In this document: piece by piece, positions 1 to 12,059 of the stretch | Position numbering within the stretch: the first letter of the stretch is position 1 | Layout of the letters: each line of letters begins with the position of its first letter | Source: Odocoileus virginianus | Lineage: Eukaryota; Chordata; Mammalia; Artiodactyla; Cervidae | DNA: 64,000 nt | Direction of reading: 5' to 3' | Assembly: GCF_023699985.2 (NCBI RefSeq) | Contig: NW_027224264.1 | Coordinates: 2,666,001-2,730,000, forward strand | The notes under the pieces: generated by a model | Database searches by the model: none | The model's input: only the letters and a program-made list of their open reading frames with translations | Told to the model about the DNA's origin: nothing | Program-made: the position numbers and the translations under genes

Positions 1-9
1 TGCCCTAAT

Positions 10-346
10 GTGCTGTGCTGTGCTTAGTCTCTCAGTCATGTCCAACTCTTTTGCAACCCATGAACTGTAGCCCGCCAGGCTCCTCTGTCTGTGGGGATTC
101 TCCAGGCAAGAATACTGGAGTGGGTTGCCATGCCCTCTCCAGGGGATCTTCCCAACCCAGGGATTGAACCCAGGTCTCTCACATTGCAGGCAGATTCTTT
201 ACCATCTGAGCCACCAGAGAAGCCCAAGAATACTGGAGTGGGTAGCCTATCCCTTCTCTAGCAGATCTTCCTGACCCTAGGAATCAAACTGGGGTCTCCT
301 GCATTGCAGGTGGATTCTTAACCAGCTGAGCTACCAGGGAAGACCA
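10..346 (-). mobile_element. BOV-A2 (dimeric Bov-tA) SINE
   Basis: The reverse complement shows the Bov-tA order: a tRNA-like head ending in the 'cttccctggtggctcag' type motif, then the BovB-derived part with 'cagtattcttgcctgg' and 'catggggtcgcaaagagt' type motifs. A second partial head unit at about 226-346 makes it dimeric. A 9-bp direct repeat TGCCCTAAT at 1-9 and 347-355 is the target-site duplication. Non-autonomous; family knowledge says it relies on BovB reverse transcriptase. Confidence 0.93.
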
Positions 347-355
347 TGCCCTAAT

Positions 356-1094
356 TGGCAATGTCAAACTATTTTCCAGAGTGGGTGTAATAATTTATAT
401 TCCCCTTCTGGATGAAAATTCCAATTTCTCAACATCATTGCTAACATTACCTGTTGTCAGATATTAAAACTGAGCTCAATCAGGTTCATGTGGAAAAAAA
501 AAAACTGTTGTACTGTAGCTTAAATATGAATTTCTCTGATTAAAAGTTAAACATATTTTCAGGTTTCTGGACATTGTGTCTCCTTTTCTCCCCCTTTTGT
601 CTTTCAACTAATAAAAAAAAAAAGACCATCTTCTTTCAGAATTGGAGAAGTTCTTTATGTATTTTGAATTCCAATTGATTGCCCGTTATAAATGTTGTGC
701 TCCAATAAAACATTATTTGTGGGAGAATCTGATTTATTTCACCTGAAGAGGTTGAGGGTTAGTCAAGCATAGAGATTTTTCACATCTACAAGGAAGTTTT
801 AATACACATGCAGAGTTGAGAAATACTATTTTTTTTAAAAAAAATTGATGTATTTAAGACTCTGAATCATGTATCCTTAAAGTCTTTTAATAAAGTATTT
901 ATCAATTTCTATGCAAAGGTTGTGCATATCGTTTGTTATATTTGTTCTTGGGTTTTAATAGCATTATTTAACAATGAAAATGGTATCTTGTTCAATGTCA
1001 TTTTATATTTGTTGTTAATGTATAGAAATGAAATTGAATTTCTGTTTAGTGGTCTTATGTCTGGTTCCTTGAAAGAATATTTTGTATATTTTTT
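356..1094 (-). mobile_element. Old, degenerate L1 fragments (AT-rich)
   Basis: The stretch at 356-470 resembles the 3' part of L1 ORF2 read on the minus strand (the 'aaactattttccagagtgg' type segment). The stretch at about 900-1090 resembles another ORF2 segment ('aatgtatagaaatg...'). Poly-A runs occur at 495-505 and 610-622. No open gene is visible. The family assignment is approximate. Confidence 0.5.
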
Positions 1095-1110
1095 AATGCC
1101 ATGAACCGCG

Positions 1111-1490
1111 CAGAAGCGTGGCCGTGAGGAGCTACCCCTCGCCCAAGGTCAGGGGTAGCGACCGAGAGCGCCAGGCTGCGACAGCGCAGGAGCGGCGGCC
1201 GAGAGGAGCTTCCCCACGTCCGAGGTCAGGGGCGGCGGCCGAGAGGAGCTACCCCACCCCGGAGGTCAGGGGCCCCGCCCGAGAGGAGCTACCCCACCTC
1301 CAAGGAGCGGCTGCTGCGCGGGCGCAGGAGGGCCGAGAGGAGCTACTCCACCGTTCAAGGTCAGGAGGGGCGGCCGTGAGAAGATACCCCTCGTCCAAGG
1401 TAAGGAGCAGCAGCTGCGCTTTGCTGGAGCAGCCGTGAAGAGATACCCCACGTCCAAGGTAAGAGAAACCCAAGTAAGACGGTAGGTGTT
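1111..1490 (+). repeat. GC-rich tandem monomers in the BovB 5' leader
   Basis: The core 'gaggagctacccc' and its variants recur at about 1126, 1203, 1243, 1283, 1337, 1379 and 1437. Three consecutive copies of GAGAGGAGCT lie exactly 40 bp apart at 1201, 1241 and 1281. The last units drift towards 'gataccccacgtccaagg', a motif that occurs once in the long leaders of the BovB copies near 20610 and 47335. The block is CpG-rich while its surroundings are AT-rich, as expected for a promoter or leader. It is open in several frames because of its composition and repetition, which I do not read as coding. Confidence 0.85.
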
Positions 1491-1594
1491 GAGAGAGGGC
1501 ATCAGAGGGCAGACACACTGAAACCATAATCACAGAAAACTAGCCAATCTGATCACAGGACCACAGCCTTGTCTAACTCAATGAAACTAAGCCA

Positions 1595-4500
1595 TGCCAT
1601 GTGGGGCCACCCAAGATGGTCAGGTCATGGTGGAGAGGTCTGACAGAATGTGGTCCACTGGAGAAGGGAATGGCAAACCACTTCAGTATTCTTGGCTTGA
1701 ACCCCATGAACAGTATGAGAAGGCAAAATGATAGGACACTGAAAGAGGAACTCCCCAGGTCGGTAGGTGCCCAATATGCTACTGGAGATCAGTGGAGAAA
1801 TAACTCCAGAAAGAATGAAGGGATGGAGCCAAAGCAAAAACAACACCCAGTTGTGGATGGGACTGGTGATAGAAGCAAGGTCTGATGCTATAAACAGCAA
1901 TATTGCATAGGAACCTGGAATGTTATGTCCATGAATCAAGGCAAATTGGAAGTGGTCAAACAGGAGATGGCAAGAGTGAATGTCGACATTCTAGGAATCA
2001 GTGAACTAAAATGGACTGGAATGGGTGAATTTAACTCAGATGACCATTATATCTACTACTGTGGGCAAGAATCCCTTAGAAGAAATGGAGTAACCCTCAT
2101 AGTCAACAAAAGAGTCTGAAATGCAGTACTTGGATGCAATCTCAAAAGCAACAGAATGATCTCTGTTCATTTCCAAGGCAAACCATTCAATATCACGGTA
2201 ATCCAAGCCTATGCCCCAACCAGTAACTCTGAAGAAGCTAAAGTTGAATGTTCTATGAAGAACTACAAGACCTTTTAGAACTAACACCCAAAAAAGATTT
2301 CCTTTTCATTATAGGGGACTGGAATGCAAAAGTAGGAAGTCAAGAAACACCTGGAGTAACAGGCAAATTTGGCCTTGGAGTACGGAATGAAGCAGGGCAA
2401 AGGCTAATAGAATTTTGCCAAGAGAATGCACTGGTCATAGCAAACACCCTCTTCCAACAACACAAGAGAAGACTCTACATATGGACATCACCAGATGGTC
2501 AACACCGAAATCAAATTGATTATATTCTTTGCAGCCAAAGATGGAGAAGCTCTATACAGTCAGCAAAAACAGGACTGGGAGCTGACTGTGGCTCAGATCA
2601 TGAACTCCTTATTGCCAACTTCAGACTTAAACTGAAGAAAGTAGGGAAAACCACTAGACCATTCAGGTATGACCTAAATCAAATCCCTTATTACTATACA
2701 GTGAAAGTGAGAAATAGCTTTAAGGGACTATCTGATAGACAGAGAGCCTGATGAACTATGGATGGAGGTTTGTGACATTGTATAGGAGACAGGGATCAAG
2801 ACCATCCCCAAGAAAAAGAAATGCAAAAAGCCAAAATGGCTGTCTGAGGAGGGCCTTACAAATAGCTGTGAAAGAAGAGAAGTGAAAAGCAAAGGAGAAA
2901 AGGAAAGATATTCCCATTTGAATGCAGAGTTCCAAAGAATAGCCAGGAGAGATAAGAAAGCCTTCCTCAGCGATCAATGCAAAGAAATAGAGGAAAACAA
3001 CAGAATGGGAAAGACTAGAGATCTCTTCAAGAAAATTAGAGATACAAAGGGAACATTTCATGCAAAAATGGGCTCAATAAAGGACAGAAATGGTATGGAC
3101 CTAACAGAAGCAGAAGATATTAAAAAGAGATGACAAGAATACACAGAAGAACTGTACAGAAAAGATCTTCATGACCCATATAATCACGATGGTGTGATCA
3201 CTCACCTAGAGCCAGACATCCTGGAATGTGAAATCAAGTGGGCCTTAGAAAGCATCACTACGAACAAAGCTAGTGGATGTGATGGAATTCCAGTTGAGCT
3301 ATTTCAAATTCTGAAAGATGATGCTGTGAAAATGTAGCACTCAATATGGCAGCAAATGTGGAAGACTCAGCAGTGGCCACAGGACTGGAAAAGGTCAGTT
3401 TTCATTCCAATCCCTAAGAAAGGCAATCCCAAAGAATGCTCAAACTACTGCACAATTGCACTCATCTCACACGCTAGTAAAGTAATGCTCAAAATTCTCC
3501 AAGCCAGGCTTCAGCAATACATGAACCAAGAACTTCCAGATGTTCAAGCTGGTTTTAGAAAAGGCAGAGGAACCAGAGATCAAATTGCCAATATCCGCTG
3601 GATCATCGAAAAAGCAAGAGAGTTCCAGAAAAACATCTATTTCTGCTTTATTGACTAGGCCAAAGCCTTCGACTGTGTAGATCACAATATACTGCGGAAA
3701 ATTCTGAAAGAGATGGGAATACCGGACCACCTGACTTGCCTCTTGAGAAACCTGTATGCAGGTCAGGAAGCAACAGTTAGAACTGGACATGAAACAACAG
3801 TCTGATTCCAAATAGGAAAAGGAGTACTTCAAGGCTGTATATTGTCACCCTGCTTATTTAACTTATATGCAGAGTACATCATGAGAAATGCTGGGCTGGA
3901 AGAAGCACAAGCTGGAATCAAGATTGCTGGGAGAAATACCAATAACCTCAGATATGCAGATGACACCACCCTTATGGCAGAAAGTGAAGAAGAACTAAAA
4001 AGCCTCTTGATGAAAATGAAAGAGGAGAGTGAAAAAGTTGGCTTAAAGCTTAACATTCAGAAAACTAAGATCATGGCATCCAGTCCCATAACCTCATGGG
4101 AAATAGATGGGGAAACAGTGGAAACAGTGTTAGACTTTATTTTTGGGGGCTCCAAAATCACTGCAGATGGTGACTGCAGCCATGAAATTAAAAGACGCTT
4201 ACTCTTTGGAAGGAAAGTTATGACCAACATAGATAGCATATTAAAAAGCAGAGACATTACTTTGCCAACAAAGGTCCATCTGGTCAAGGCTATGGTTTTT
4301 CCAGTGGTCATGTGTGGATGTGAGAGTTGGATTGTGAAGAAAGCTGAGCGCTGAAAAATTGATGCTTTTGAACTATGGTGTTGAAGAAGACTCTTGAGAG
4401 TCCCTTGGACTGCAAGGAGATCCAACCAGTCCATCTTAAAGGAGATCAGTCCTGGGTGTTCATTGGAAGGACTGATGCTGAAGCTGAAACTCCAATACTT

Positions 4501-4723
4501 TGGCCACCTCATGTGAAGAGTTGACTCATTGGAAAAGACCCTGATGCTGGGAGGGATTGGGGGCAGGAGGAGAAGGGGATGACAGAGGATGAGATGGCTG
4601 GATGGCATCACCGACTCGATGGGCATGAGTTTGAGTAAACTCCGGGAGTTTGTGATGGACAGGGAGGCCTGGCGTGCTGTGATTCATGGGGTCGCAAAGA
4701 GTCAGACACAACTGAGTGACTGA
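1595..4723 (+). pseudogene. BovB ORF (APE endonuclease plus reverse transcriptase), broken
   Basis: In a working element this protein nicks target DNA and reverse-transcribes BovB RNA at the nick. Recognisable blocks in order are an N-terminal region (1601-1885), the endonuclease start GTWN...SELKWTG (about 1910-2030), DWNAKVG (about 2320), the endonuclease end GSDHELL (about 2595), the long linker (2640-3250), the reverse transcriptase with GFRKGRGTRDQI (about 3550), SPCLFNLYAEYI (about 3845) and the catalytic YADD box (about 3953), and the C-terminal region with GRQRMRWLDGI (about 4580). The frame is closed by stops at about 1886, 2117, 2749, 3131, 3656 and 4352 and by frameshifts, for example near 2240. 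Several stops look like CGA-to-TGA decay. It is dead as a single protein, although the YADD box survives. Confidence 0.93.
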
Positions 4724-5169
4724 ACTGAACTCAATGCCAGTGTATCTTGAAATTTAATATACAGTTTTCATTTTTATTTTTAAAATATATTTATTTATTT
4801 AGTTGGAGGCTAATCACTTTACAATATTGTAGTGGTTCTGCCATATGTTGACAGGAATCTGCCACAGGTGTACATGTGTTCCCCATCCTGAACCCCCTTC
4901 TACCTCCTTCCCCATCCCATCCCTCTGGGTCATCCTTGTGCACCAGCCCAACCACCCTGTCTCATGCATTGAACTTGGACTGGCAATTCATTTCACATAT
5001 GATAATATAGATGTTTCAATGCCATTCTCCCAAATCAGTCCACCCTCATCCTCTCCCACGGAGTCTAAAAGACTGTTCTATATATCTGTGACTCTTTTGC
5101 TGTCTCACATATACAGTTATCGTTACCATCTTTCTAAATTCCATGTACACGTGTTAGTATACTGTATTG

Positions 5170-8100
5170 CCCCAATTTTTGATTGGGTCGTTTATTTTTC
5201 TGGAATTGAGCTGCAGGAGTTGCTTGTATATTTTTGAGATTAATTGTCAGTTGCTTCATTTGCTATTATTTTCTCCCATTCTGAAGGCTGTCTTTTCACC
5301 TTGCTTATAGTTTCCTTTGTTGTGCAAAAGCCTTTAAGTTTAATTAGGTCCCGATTTGTTTATTTTTGCTTTTATTTCCAATATTCTGGGAGGTGGATCA
5401 TAGAGGATCCTGCTGTGATTTATGTCGGAGAGTGTTTTGCCTATGTTTTCCTCCAGGAGTTTTATAGTTTCTGGTCTTACATTTAGATCTTTAATCCATT
5501 TTGAGTTTATTTTTGTGTATGGTGTTAGAAGTGTTCTAGTTTCATTCTTTTACAAGTGGTTGACCAGTTTTCCCAGCACCACTTGTTAAAGAGATTGTCT
5601 TCTCTCCATTGTATATTCTTGCTTCCTTTGTCAAAGATAAGGTGTCCATAGTGTGTGGATTTATCTCTGGGCTTTCTATTCTGTTCCATTGATCTATATT
5701 TCTGTCTTTGTGCCAGCACCATACTGTCTTGATGACTGTGGCTTTGTAGTATAGCCTGAAGTCAGGCAGGTTGATTCCTCCAGTTCCATTCTTCTTTCTC
5801 AAGATTGCTTTGGCTATTCGAGGTTTTTTGTATTTCCATACAAATTGTGAAATTATTTGTTCTAGTTCTCTGAAAAATACCATTGGTAGCTTGATAGGGA
5901 TTGCATTGAATCTATAGATTGCTTTGGGTAGTATACTCATTTTCACTATACTGATTCTTCCAATCCATGAACACGGTATATTTCTCCATCTATTTGTGTC
6001 CTCTTTGATTTCTTTCACCAGTGTTTTATAGTTTTCTATATATAGGTCTTTTGTTTCTTTAGGTAGATATATTCCTAAGTATTTTATTCTTTTCATTGCA
6101 ATGGTGAATGGAATTGTTTCCTTAATTTCTCTTTCTGTTTTCCCAAAGTTAGTGTTAGGAATGCAAGAGATTTCTGTTTGTTACTTTTACATCCTGCAAC
6201 TTTACTATATTCATTGATTAGCTCTAGTAATTTTCTGGTGGAGTCTTTAGGGTTTTCTATGCAGAGGATCATGTCATCTGCAAAAAGTGAGAGTTTTAGT
6301 TCTTCTTTTCCAATCTGGATTCCTTTTATTTCTTTTTCTGCTTGGATTGCTGTGGCCAAAACTTTCAAAACTATATTTAATAGTACGGGTGAGAATGGGC
6401 ACCCTTGTCTTGTTCCTGACTTTAGGGGAAATGCTTTCAATTTTTCACCATTGAGGATAATGTTTGCTGTGGGTTTGTCATATATAGCTTTCATTATGCT
6501 GAGGTATGTTCCTTCTATGCCTGCTTTCTGGAGGGTTTTTTTTTTTTTATCATAAATAGATGTTGAATTTTGTCAAAAGCTTTCTCTGCATCTATTGAGA
6601 GAATCATATGGTTTTTTCTTTCAACTTGTTAATGTGGTGCATCATGTTGATTGATTTGTGAATATTGAAGAATCCTTGCATCCCTGGGCTAAAGCCCACT
6701 TGGTCATGATGTATGATCTTTTTAATATGTTGCTGTACTCTGTTTCCTAGAATTTTGTTAAGGACTTTTGTATCTATGTTCATCATCGATATTGGCTTGT
6801 AGTTTTCTTTTTTGTGGCATCTTTGTCTGGCTTGGGGATTAGGGTGATGGTGGCCTCATAGGATGAGTTTGGAAGTTTACCTTCCTCTGCAATTTTCTGG
6901 AAGAGTTTGAGTAGGATAGGTGTTAGCTCTTCTCTAAATTTTTGGTAGAATTCAGCTGTGAAGCTGTCTGGTCCTGGGCTTTTGTTTGCTGGAAGATTTC
7001 TGATTACAGTTTCAATTTCCGTGCTTGTGATGGGTCTGTTAAGATTTTCTATTTCTTCCTGGTTCAGTTTTGGAAAGTTGTACTTTTCTAAGAATTTGTC
7101 CATTTCTTCCAAGTTGTCCATTTTATTGGCATATAGTTGCTGATAGTAGTCTCTTATGACCCTTTGCATTTCTATGTTGTCTGTTGTGATTTCTTCCATT
7201 TTCATTTCTAATTTTGTTGATTTGATTCTTCTCCCTTTGTTTCTTGATGAGTCTGGCTAATGGTTTGTCATTTTATTTATCTTCTCAAAGAAACAGCTTT
7301 TGGCTTTGTTGATTTTTGCTATGGTCTCTTTTGTTTCTTTTGCATTTATTTCTGCCCGTTAATTTTTAAGATTTCTTTCCTTCTACTAACCCTGGGGTTC
7401 TTCATTTCTTCCTTTTCTAGTTACTTTAGGTGTAGAGTTAGGTTATTTATTTGACTTTTTTCTTGTTTCTTGAGGTAAGCCTGTATTGCTATGAACCTTC
7501 CCCTTAGCACTGCTTTTACAGTGTCCCATAGGTTTTGGGTTGTTGTGTTTTCATTTTCATTCGTTTCTATGCATATTTTGATTTCTTTTTTGATTTCTTC
7601 TGTGATTTGTTGGTTATTCAGCAGTGTGTTGTTCAGCCTCCATATGTTGGAATTTTTAATAGTTTTTCTCCTGTAATTGACATCTAATCTTACTGCATTG
7701 TGGTCAGAAAAGATGCTTGGAATGATTTCAGTTTTTTTGAATTTACCAAGGCTAGATTTATGGCCCAGGATGTGATCTATCCTGGAGAATGTTCCATGTG
7801 CACTTGAGAAAAAGGTGAAATTCATTGTTTTGGGGTGAAATGTCCTATAGATATCAATTAGGTCTAACTGGTCTACTGTATCATTTAAAGTTTGTGTTTC
7901 CTTGTTAATTTTCTGTTTAGTTTATCTATCCATAGGTGTGAGTGGGGTATTAAAGTCTCCCACTATTATTGTGTTATTGTTAATTTCCCCTTTCATACTT
8001 GTTAGCATTTGCCTTACATATTGCAGTGCTCCTATGTTGGGTACACATATATTTATAATTGTTATATCTTCTTCTTGGATTGATCCTTTGATCATTATGT

Positions 8101-8386
8101 CATGTCCTTCTTTGTCTCTTTTCACAGCCTTCATTTTAAAGTCTATTTTATCTGATATGAGTATAGCAACTCCTGCTTTCTTTTGGCCTCTATTTGTATG
8201 GCATAACTTTTTCCAGCCCTTCACTTTCAGTCTGTATGTGTCCCTTGTTTCAAGGTGGGTCTCTTGTAGACAACATATATAGGGATCTTGTTTTTGTATC
8301 CATTCAGCCAGTCTTTGTCTTTTGGTTGGGGCATTCAACCCATTTACATTTAAAGTCATTATTGATAAATATGACCGTTTTGCCAT
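5170..8386 (-). pseudogene. L1 ORF2 (endonuclease, reverse transcriptase), broken and 3'-deleted
   Basis: The endonuclease block starts at about 8356 with TLNVNGLNAP and contains QETH (about 8265) and GDFN (about 7945). The endonuclease end SDHNAVRLD lies at about 7700. The linker with NKSPGPD is at about 6975. The reverse transcriptase has GTRQGCPFSP (about 6410) and the catalytic FADDMIL box (about 6265). The frame is split into at least six pieces by stops and indels. The C-terminal segment seen in the copy at 28845-29450 is absent because of the deletion at 5169/5170. Without the C-terminal domain the encoded protein could not be functional even if the frame were open. Confidence 0.92.
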
Positions 8387-8403
8387 TTACTTTGTTGTTT
8401 TGG

Positions 8404-9356
8404 GTTCGAGTTTATACAACCTTTCTGTGTTTCCTGTCTAGAGAAGATCCTTTAGCATTTATTGGAGAGCTGGTTTGTTGGTGCTGAATTCTCTCAGCTT
8501 TTGCTTGTCTGTAAAGCTTTTGATTTCTCCTTCATATCTCAATGAGATCCTTGCTGGGTACAGTAATTTGGGCTGTAGTTTTTTTATCTTTCATCACTTT
8601 GTGTGTCCTGCCATTCCCTTCTGGCCTGAAGAGTTTCTATTGAAAGATCAGCTGTTATCCTTATGGGAATCCCCTTGTGTGTTATTTGTTGCTTTTCCCT
8701 TGCTGCTTTTAATATTTGTTCTTTGTGTTTGATCTTTGTTAATTTGATTAATATGTGTCTTGGGGTGTTTCACCTTGGGTTTATCCTGTTTGGGACTCTG
8801 GGTTTCTTGGACTTGGGTAACTGTTTCCTTCCCCATTTTAGGGACATTTTCAACTATTATCTCCTCAAGTATTTTCTCATGGTCTTTCTTTTTGTTTTCT
8901 TCTGGGACTCTTATGATTCAAATGTTGGGGTGTTTAACATTGTCCCAGAGGTCTCTGAGGTTGTCCTCATTTCTTTTAATTCTTTTTTCTTTTTTCCTCT
9001 CATTTCATTTATTTCTACCATTCTATCTTCTACCTCACTTATCCTATCTTCTGCCTCCGTTATTCTACTCTTGGTTCCCTCCAGAGTGTTTTTGATCTCA
9101 TTTATTGCATTATTCATTATATAGTGACTCTTTTATTTCTTCTAGGTCATTTTTAAACATTTCTTCCTTTTTCTAAATCCTTGTCTCCAGGCTATTTATC
9201 TGTAACTCCATTTTGTTTTCAAGATTTTGGATCATTTTCACTATCATTATTCAGAATTCTTTATCAGGTAGATTCCCTATCTCTTCCTCTTTTGTTTGGT
9301 TTGGTGGGCATTTATCCTGTTCCTTTACCTGCTGAGTATTTCTCTGCCTTTTCATC
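8404..9356 (-). pseudogene. L1 ORF1 (RNA-binding chaperone), broken
   Basis: A probable start lies at about 9356 (MKRQRN). A heptad-rich coiled-coil segment at about 9117-8960 (ITEAEDRISEVEDRM) trimerises in the family. The following segment at 8836-8648 carries a lysine- and glutamine-rich portion. Stops and frameshifts separate the pieces (for example near 9245, 9120, 8910 and 8640), so no complete ORF1p can be made. The position directly upstream of ORF2 on the same strand fits the L1 bicistronic layout. Confidence 0.8.
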
Positions 9357-9889
9357 TTGTTTATATTGCTGTGTTTGGGGTGGCCTTTCTGTATTCTGGC
9401 AGTTTGTGGTTCCTCTTTATTGTGGAGGTTCCTCCCTGTGGGTGGGGTTGGACGGGTGGCTTGTCAAGGTTTCCTGGTTAGGGAAGCTTGTGTCAGTGTT
9501 CTGGTGGGTGGAGCTGGATTTCTTCTCTCTGGAGTGCAATGAAGTGTCCAATAGTGAGTTTTGAGATGTCTATGGGTTTGGTGTGACTTTGGGCAGCCTG
9601 TATATTGAAGCTCAGGGCTGTGTTCCTGTGTTGCTGGAGGATTTGCATGGTATGTCTTGCTCTGGAACTTGTTGGCCCTTGGGTGGTGCTTGGTTTCAGT
9701 GTAGATATGGAGGTTTTGATGAGCTCCTATTGATTAATGTTCCCTGGCATCAGGAGTTCTCTGGTGTTCTCAGGTTTTGGACTTAAGCCTCCTGCCTTTG
9801 GTTTTCAGTCTTATTCTTACAGTAGCCTAAAGACTTCTCCATCTATACAGCACCAATGATAAAACATCTAGGTTAATGATGAAAAGTTT

Positions 9890-10320
9890 CTCACAGTGAG
9901 GGACACCTGGAGAGTTACACAGAGTTACGTGGAGAAGAGAAGAGGGAGGAGGGAGATAGAGGTGACCAGGAGGAGAAGAGGGAAATCAAAAGGAGACAGA
10001 GCAAGCTAGCCAGTAATCAATCAATCAACTCTCCACAGCCTGGAACACCCAGAGATGTTCACGGAGTTACACAGAGAAGAGAAGAGGGAGGAAGGAGACA
10101 GAGGTGGCCAGGAGGATAAAAGGGGGAATCAAAAGGAGAGAGACAGATCTAGCCAGTAATCAGTTCCCTAAGTGTTCTCCACAGCCTGGAACACACAAAG
10201 AGATTCACAGAGTTGGGTAGAGAAGAGAAGGGGGAGGGAGGAGATAGAGGCGACCTGGTGGAGAAAAAGGAGAGTCAAAAGGGGGAGAGAGCAATCAAGC
10301 CAGTAATCTCACTCCCAAGT
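9890..10320 (-). repeat. Tandem A/G-rich repeats in the L1 5' UTR
   Basis: Three imperfect units of roughly 125-165 bp start at about 9908, 10031 and 10196 on the plus strand. Each carries 'agaagagaaga(g)gg', then 'aggtg(a/g)cc(a/t)gg', then 'agccagtaatc'. This is a monomer-like expansion inside the L1 promoter region. The strand is given as that of the parent L1. Confidence 0.75.
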
Positions 10321-12059
10321 AAAAATGGGTACTGAAGATTGGGTTCTTAAAGGTACAAAATTGATAACAAATACCAAAAAGCAAAGATTAAAAATCTAGA
10401 GTAGAGGTTAGATTCTCAAAAATACAATATTAAAAAAACAAAACAAAGTCACAAAAATTATATATATATATATGAAGTTTGCTTTAAAAATAGGGTCTTT
10501 TTTTTGCAAGGTAATAGTAGGTTATAAAAATAAAAATTAAAAGGAGTAATAAAGGACTTAAAAAATTTTAAAAATGATAATAGTAAAAATATATCTAGGA
10601 CTTTCTCTGGAGCTGTTGCAGACAGTGTGGGGTCAGTTCATTTTCAGATATTTCCTTGATCCACCTTATAATTCTCAAGATTTATAAGCCCCTTCCTATG
10701 TAGTCAGTGCTAACTACAGGGTTTTAATATGTTGCCCCTGTCACTTCCAAAGTGGTTCCCTCGTGTATTTTAGCTTCTTCTGTTTGCTGGTCTCTTCAGT
10801 GTCTGATTTCTGCCCTGACACAAGGGGGCAGTGGTGGTCATTTTTTTTTAGGTTCACTTGTTCAGTCGTGCTGTGGGGAGGGAGGAACACTGCAAACAAA
10901 TATCACTGGCGTGTGTGGGGAGTGCTCGCAGTGTCTCAGCCGCACTGGGTTTGCCCCCGCTCACGGCGTGTGTGCTTTCCCAGTCTACACTGCTCAGGCT
11001 CTAGGTTGCTCTGCCGGGAACTGTCTGAGGCAGGCCCTGGGTTGTGTGCACTTCCCAGGTCTAAGCCGCTCAGGTTCAGGTTCTCGGGTACTCCACAAAG
11101 GCACAGACTTGGTTGGGCCTGAGTTTTGTGCCCTTCCCAGGTCCGAGCAGCTCAGGTGACCAGGTGCTTGGCGAGCACAGTCGCCCCAGTTGGAGGCTGT
11201 GTCTTATCGCCTCCCCTGTCCCAGCTGCTTGGTTTTCTGGGTGTACAATGGGCGCGCCTTCTCAGGTGTGCCTGTGTCTCTTCTGGGGAGCTGATCTCTG
11301 GCTGTGACCCTCCTGGCAGATGTCGACCGTCCAGAATCCCAAGAAGTCTTGGTTAGCAACGAAGCCTGCTTGCAGTTTGGTAGAGGATGCCTCTCTGGGG
11401 CCGCGATTGCCCCCTTCCAGCTCTGGCTGCCCTCGCCTGCCTGTCTCTGGTGGGGGATGGGCCAGTCCACAGCCAGCTAGCTCTGTTCAGTCCTTTGTTC
11501 TGTGAGCGGGCCTGGCAGTGTCTTAGGTTAGGGCTTTTCGCAGGATAGCTATCCCACAGTCTGGGTTGCTATCTCAAGTTAGTTCCCTCAGATTGCCCTC
11601 GGGGCATTCAGGCCCAGTCCTTACCCTAAGCAATGCAGCCTGCGCCTCCTGTCCAGCCCCCGCTTGCTAGTGGCGGATGCGAGCATCTGGGCTGCTTCTC
11701 CTCTGGGAGTTGCCATTAGGCAAAATCTGTGGGTTTTAATTATTTATTTATTTTTACTCCTGGTTATGTTGCCCTCCGAGATTCCAAGTCTCGCCACAGA
11801 CCCACCCGTGAGAGTGTTTCCTGGTGTTTGGAAACTTCTCTCTTTTTTAAGACTCCCTTCCTGGGATGGATCTCTGTCCCTACCTCTTTTGTCTCTCTTT
11901 TTATCTTTTATATTTTGTCCTACCTCCTTTCAAAGACAATGGGCTGCCTTTCTGGGTGCCTGATGTCCTCTGCCAGCGTTCAGAAGTTGTTTTGTGGAAT
12001 TTGCTCAGTGTTCAAATGTTCTTTTGATGAATTTGTGGGGGAGAAAGTGGTCTCCCTGT

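Larger units (their letters stand above)
1102..4732 (+). mobile_element. Full-length BovB (RTE-clade) LINE, copy 1
   Basis: A 3.6-kb element with a GC-rich tandem leader (1111-1490), one long broken reading frame with endonuclease and reverse transcriptase segments, and the typical BovB terminus of repeated 'ctgaa' units at 4719-4731. Flanking AATGCCA at 1095-1101 and 4733-4739 is a candidate 7-bp target-site duplication, which fixes both ends. A minus-strand L1 begins only about 30 bp beyond the 3' end. Confidence 0.95.

Noticed and set aside
1118..1533. Open frames of about 80-106 codons on both strands in GC-rich sequence
   Set aside because: They lie in the tandem-repeat leader of a BovB element. 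Openness on both strands follows from GC-rich repeats, and the repeated peptide units mirror the DNA repeat.
4057..4626. 189-codon minus-strand frame
   Set aside because: Antisense shadow of the BovB C-terminal coding region. Related shadow frames recur opposite the same region in other BovB copies (for example 17132-17488 and 45297-45878).
8663..9124. 153-codon hydrophobic plus-strand frame resembling a membrane protein
   Set aside because: Antisense of the lysine/glutamate-rich L1 ORF1. Antisense of such codons reads as F, L, I and S, which imitates membrane segments.
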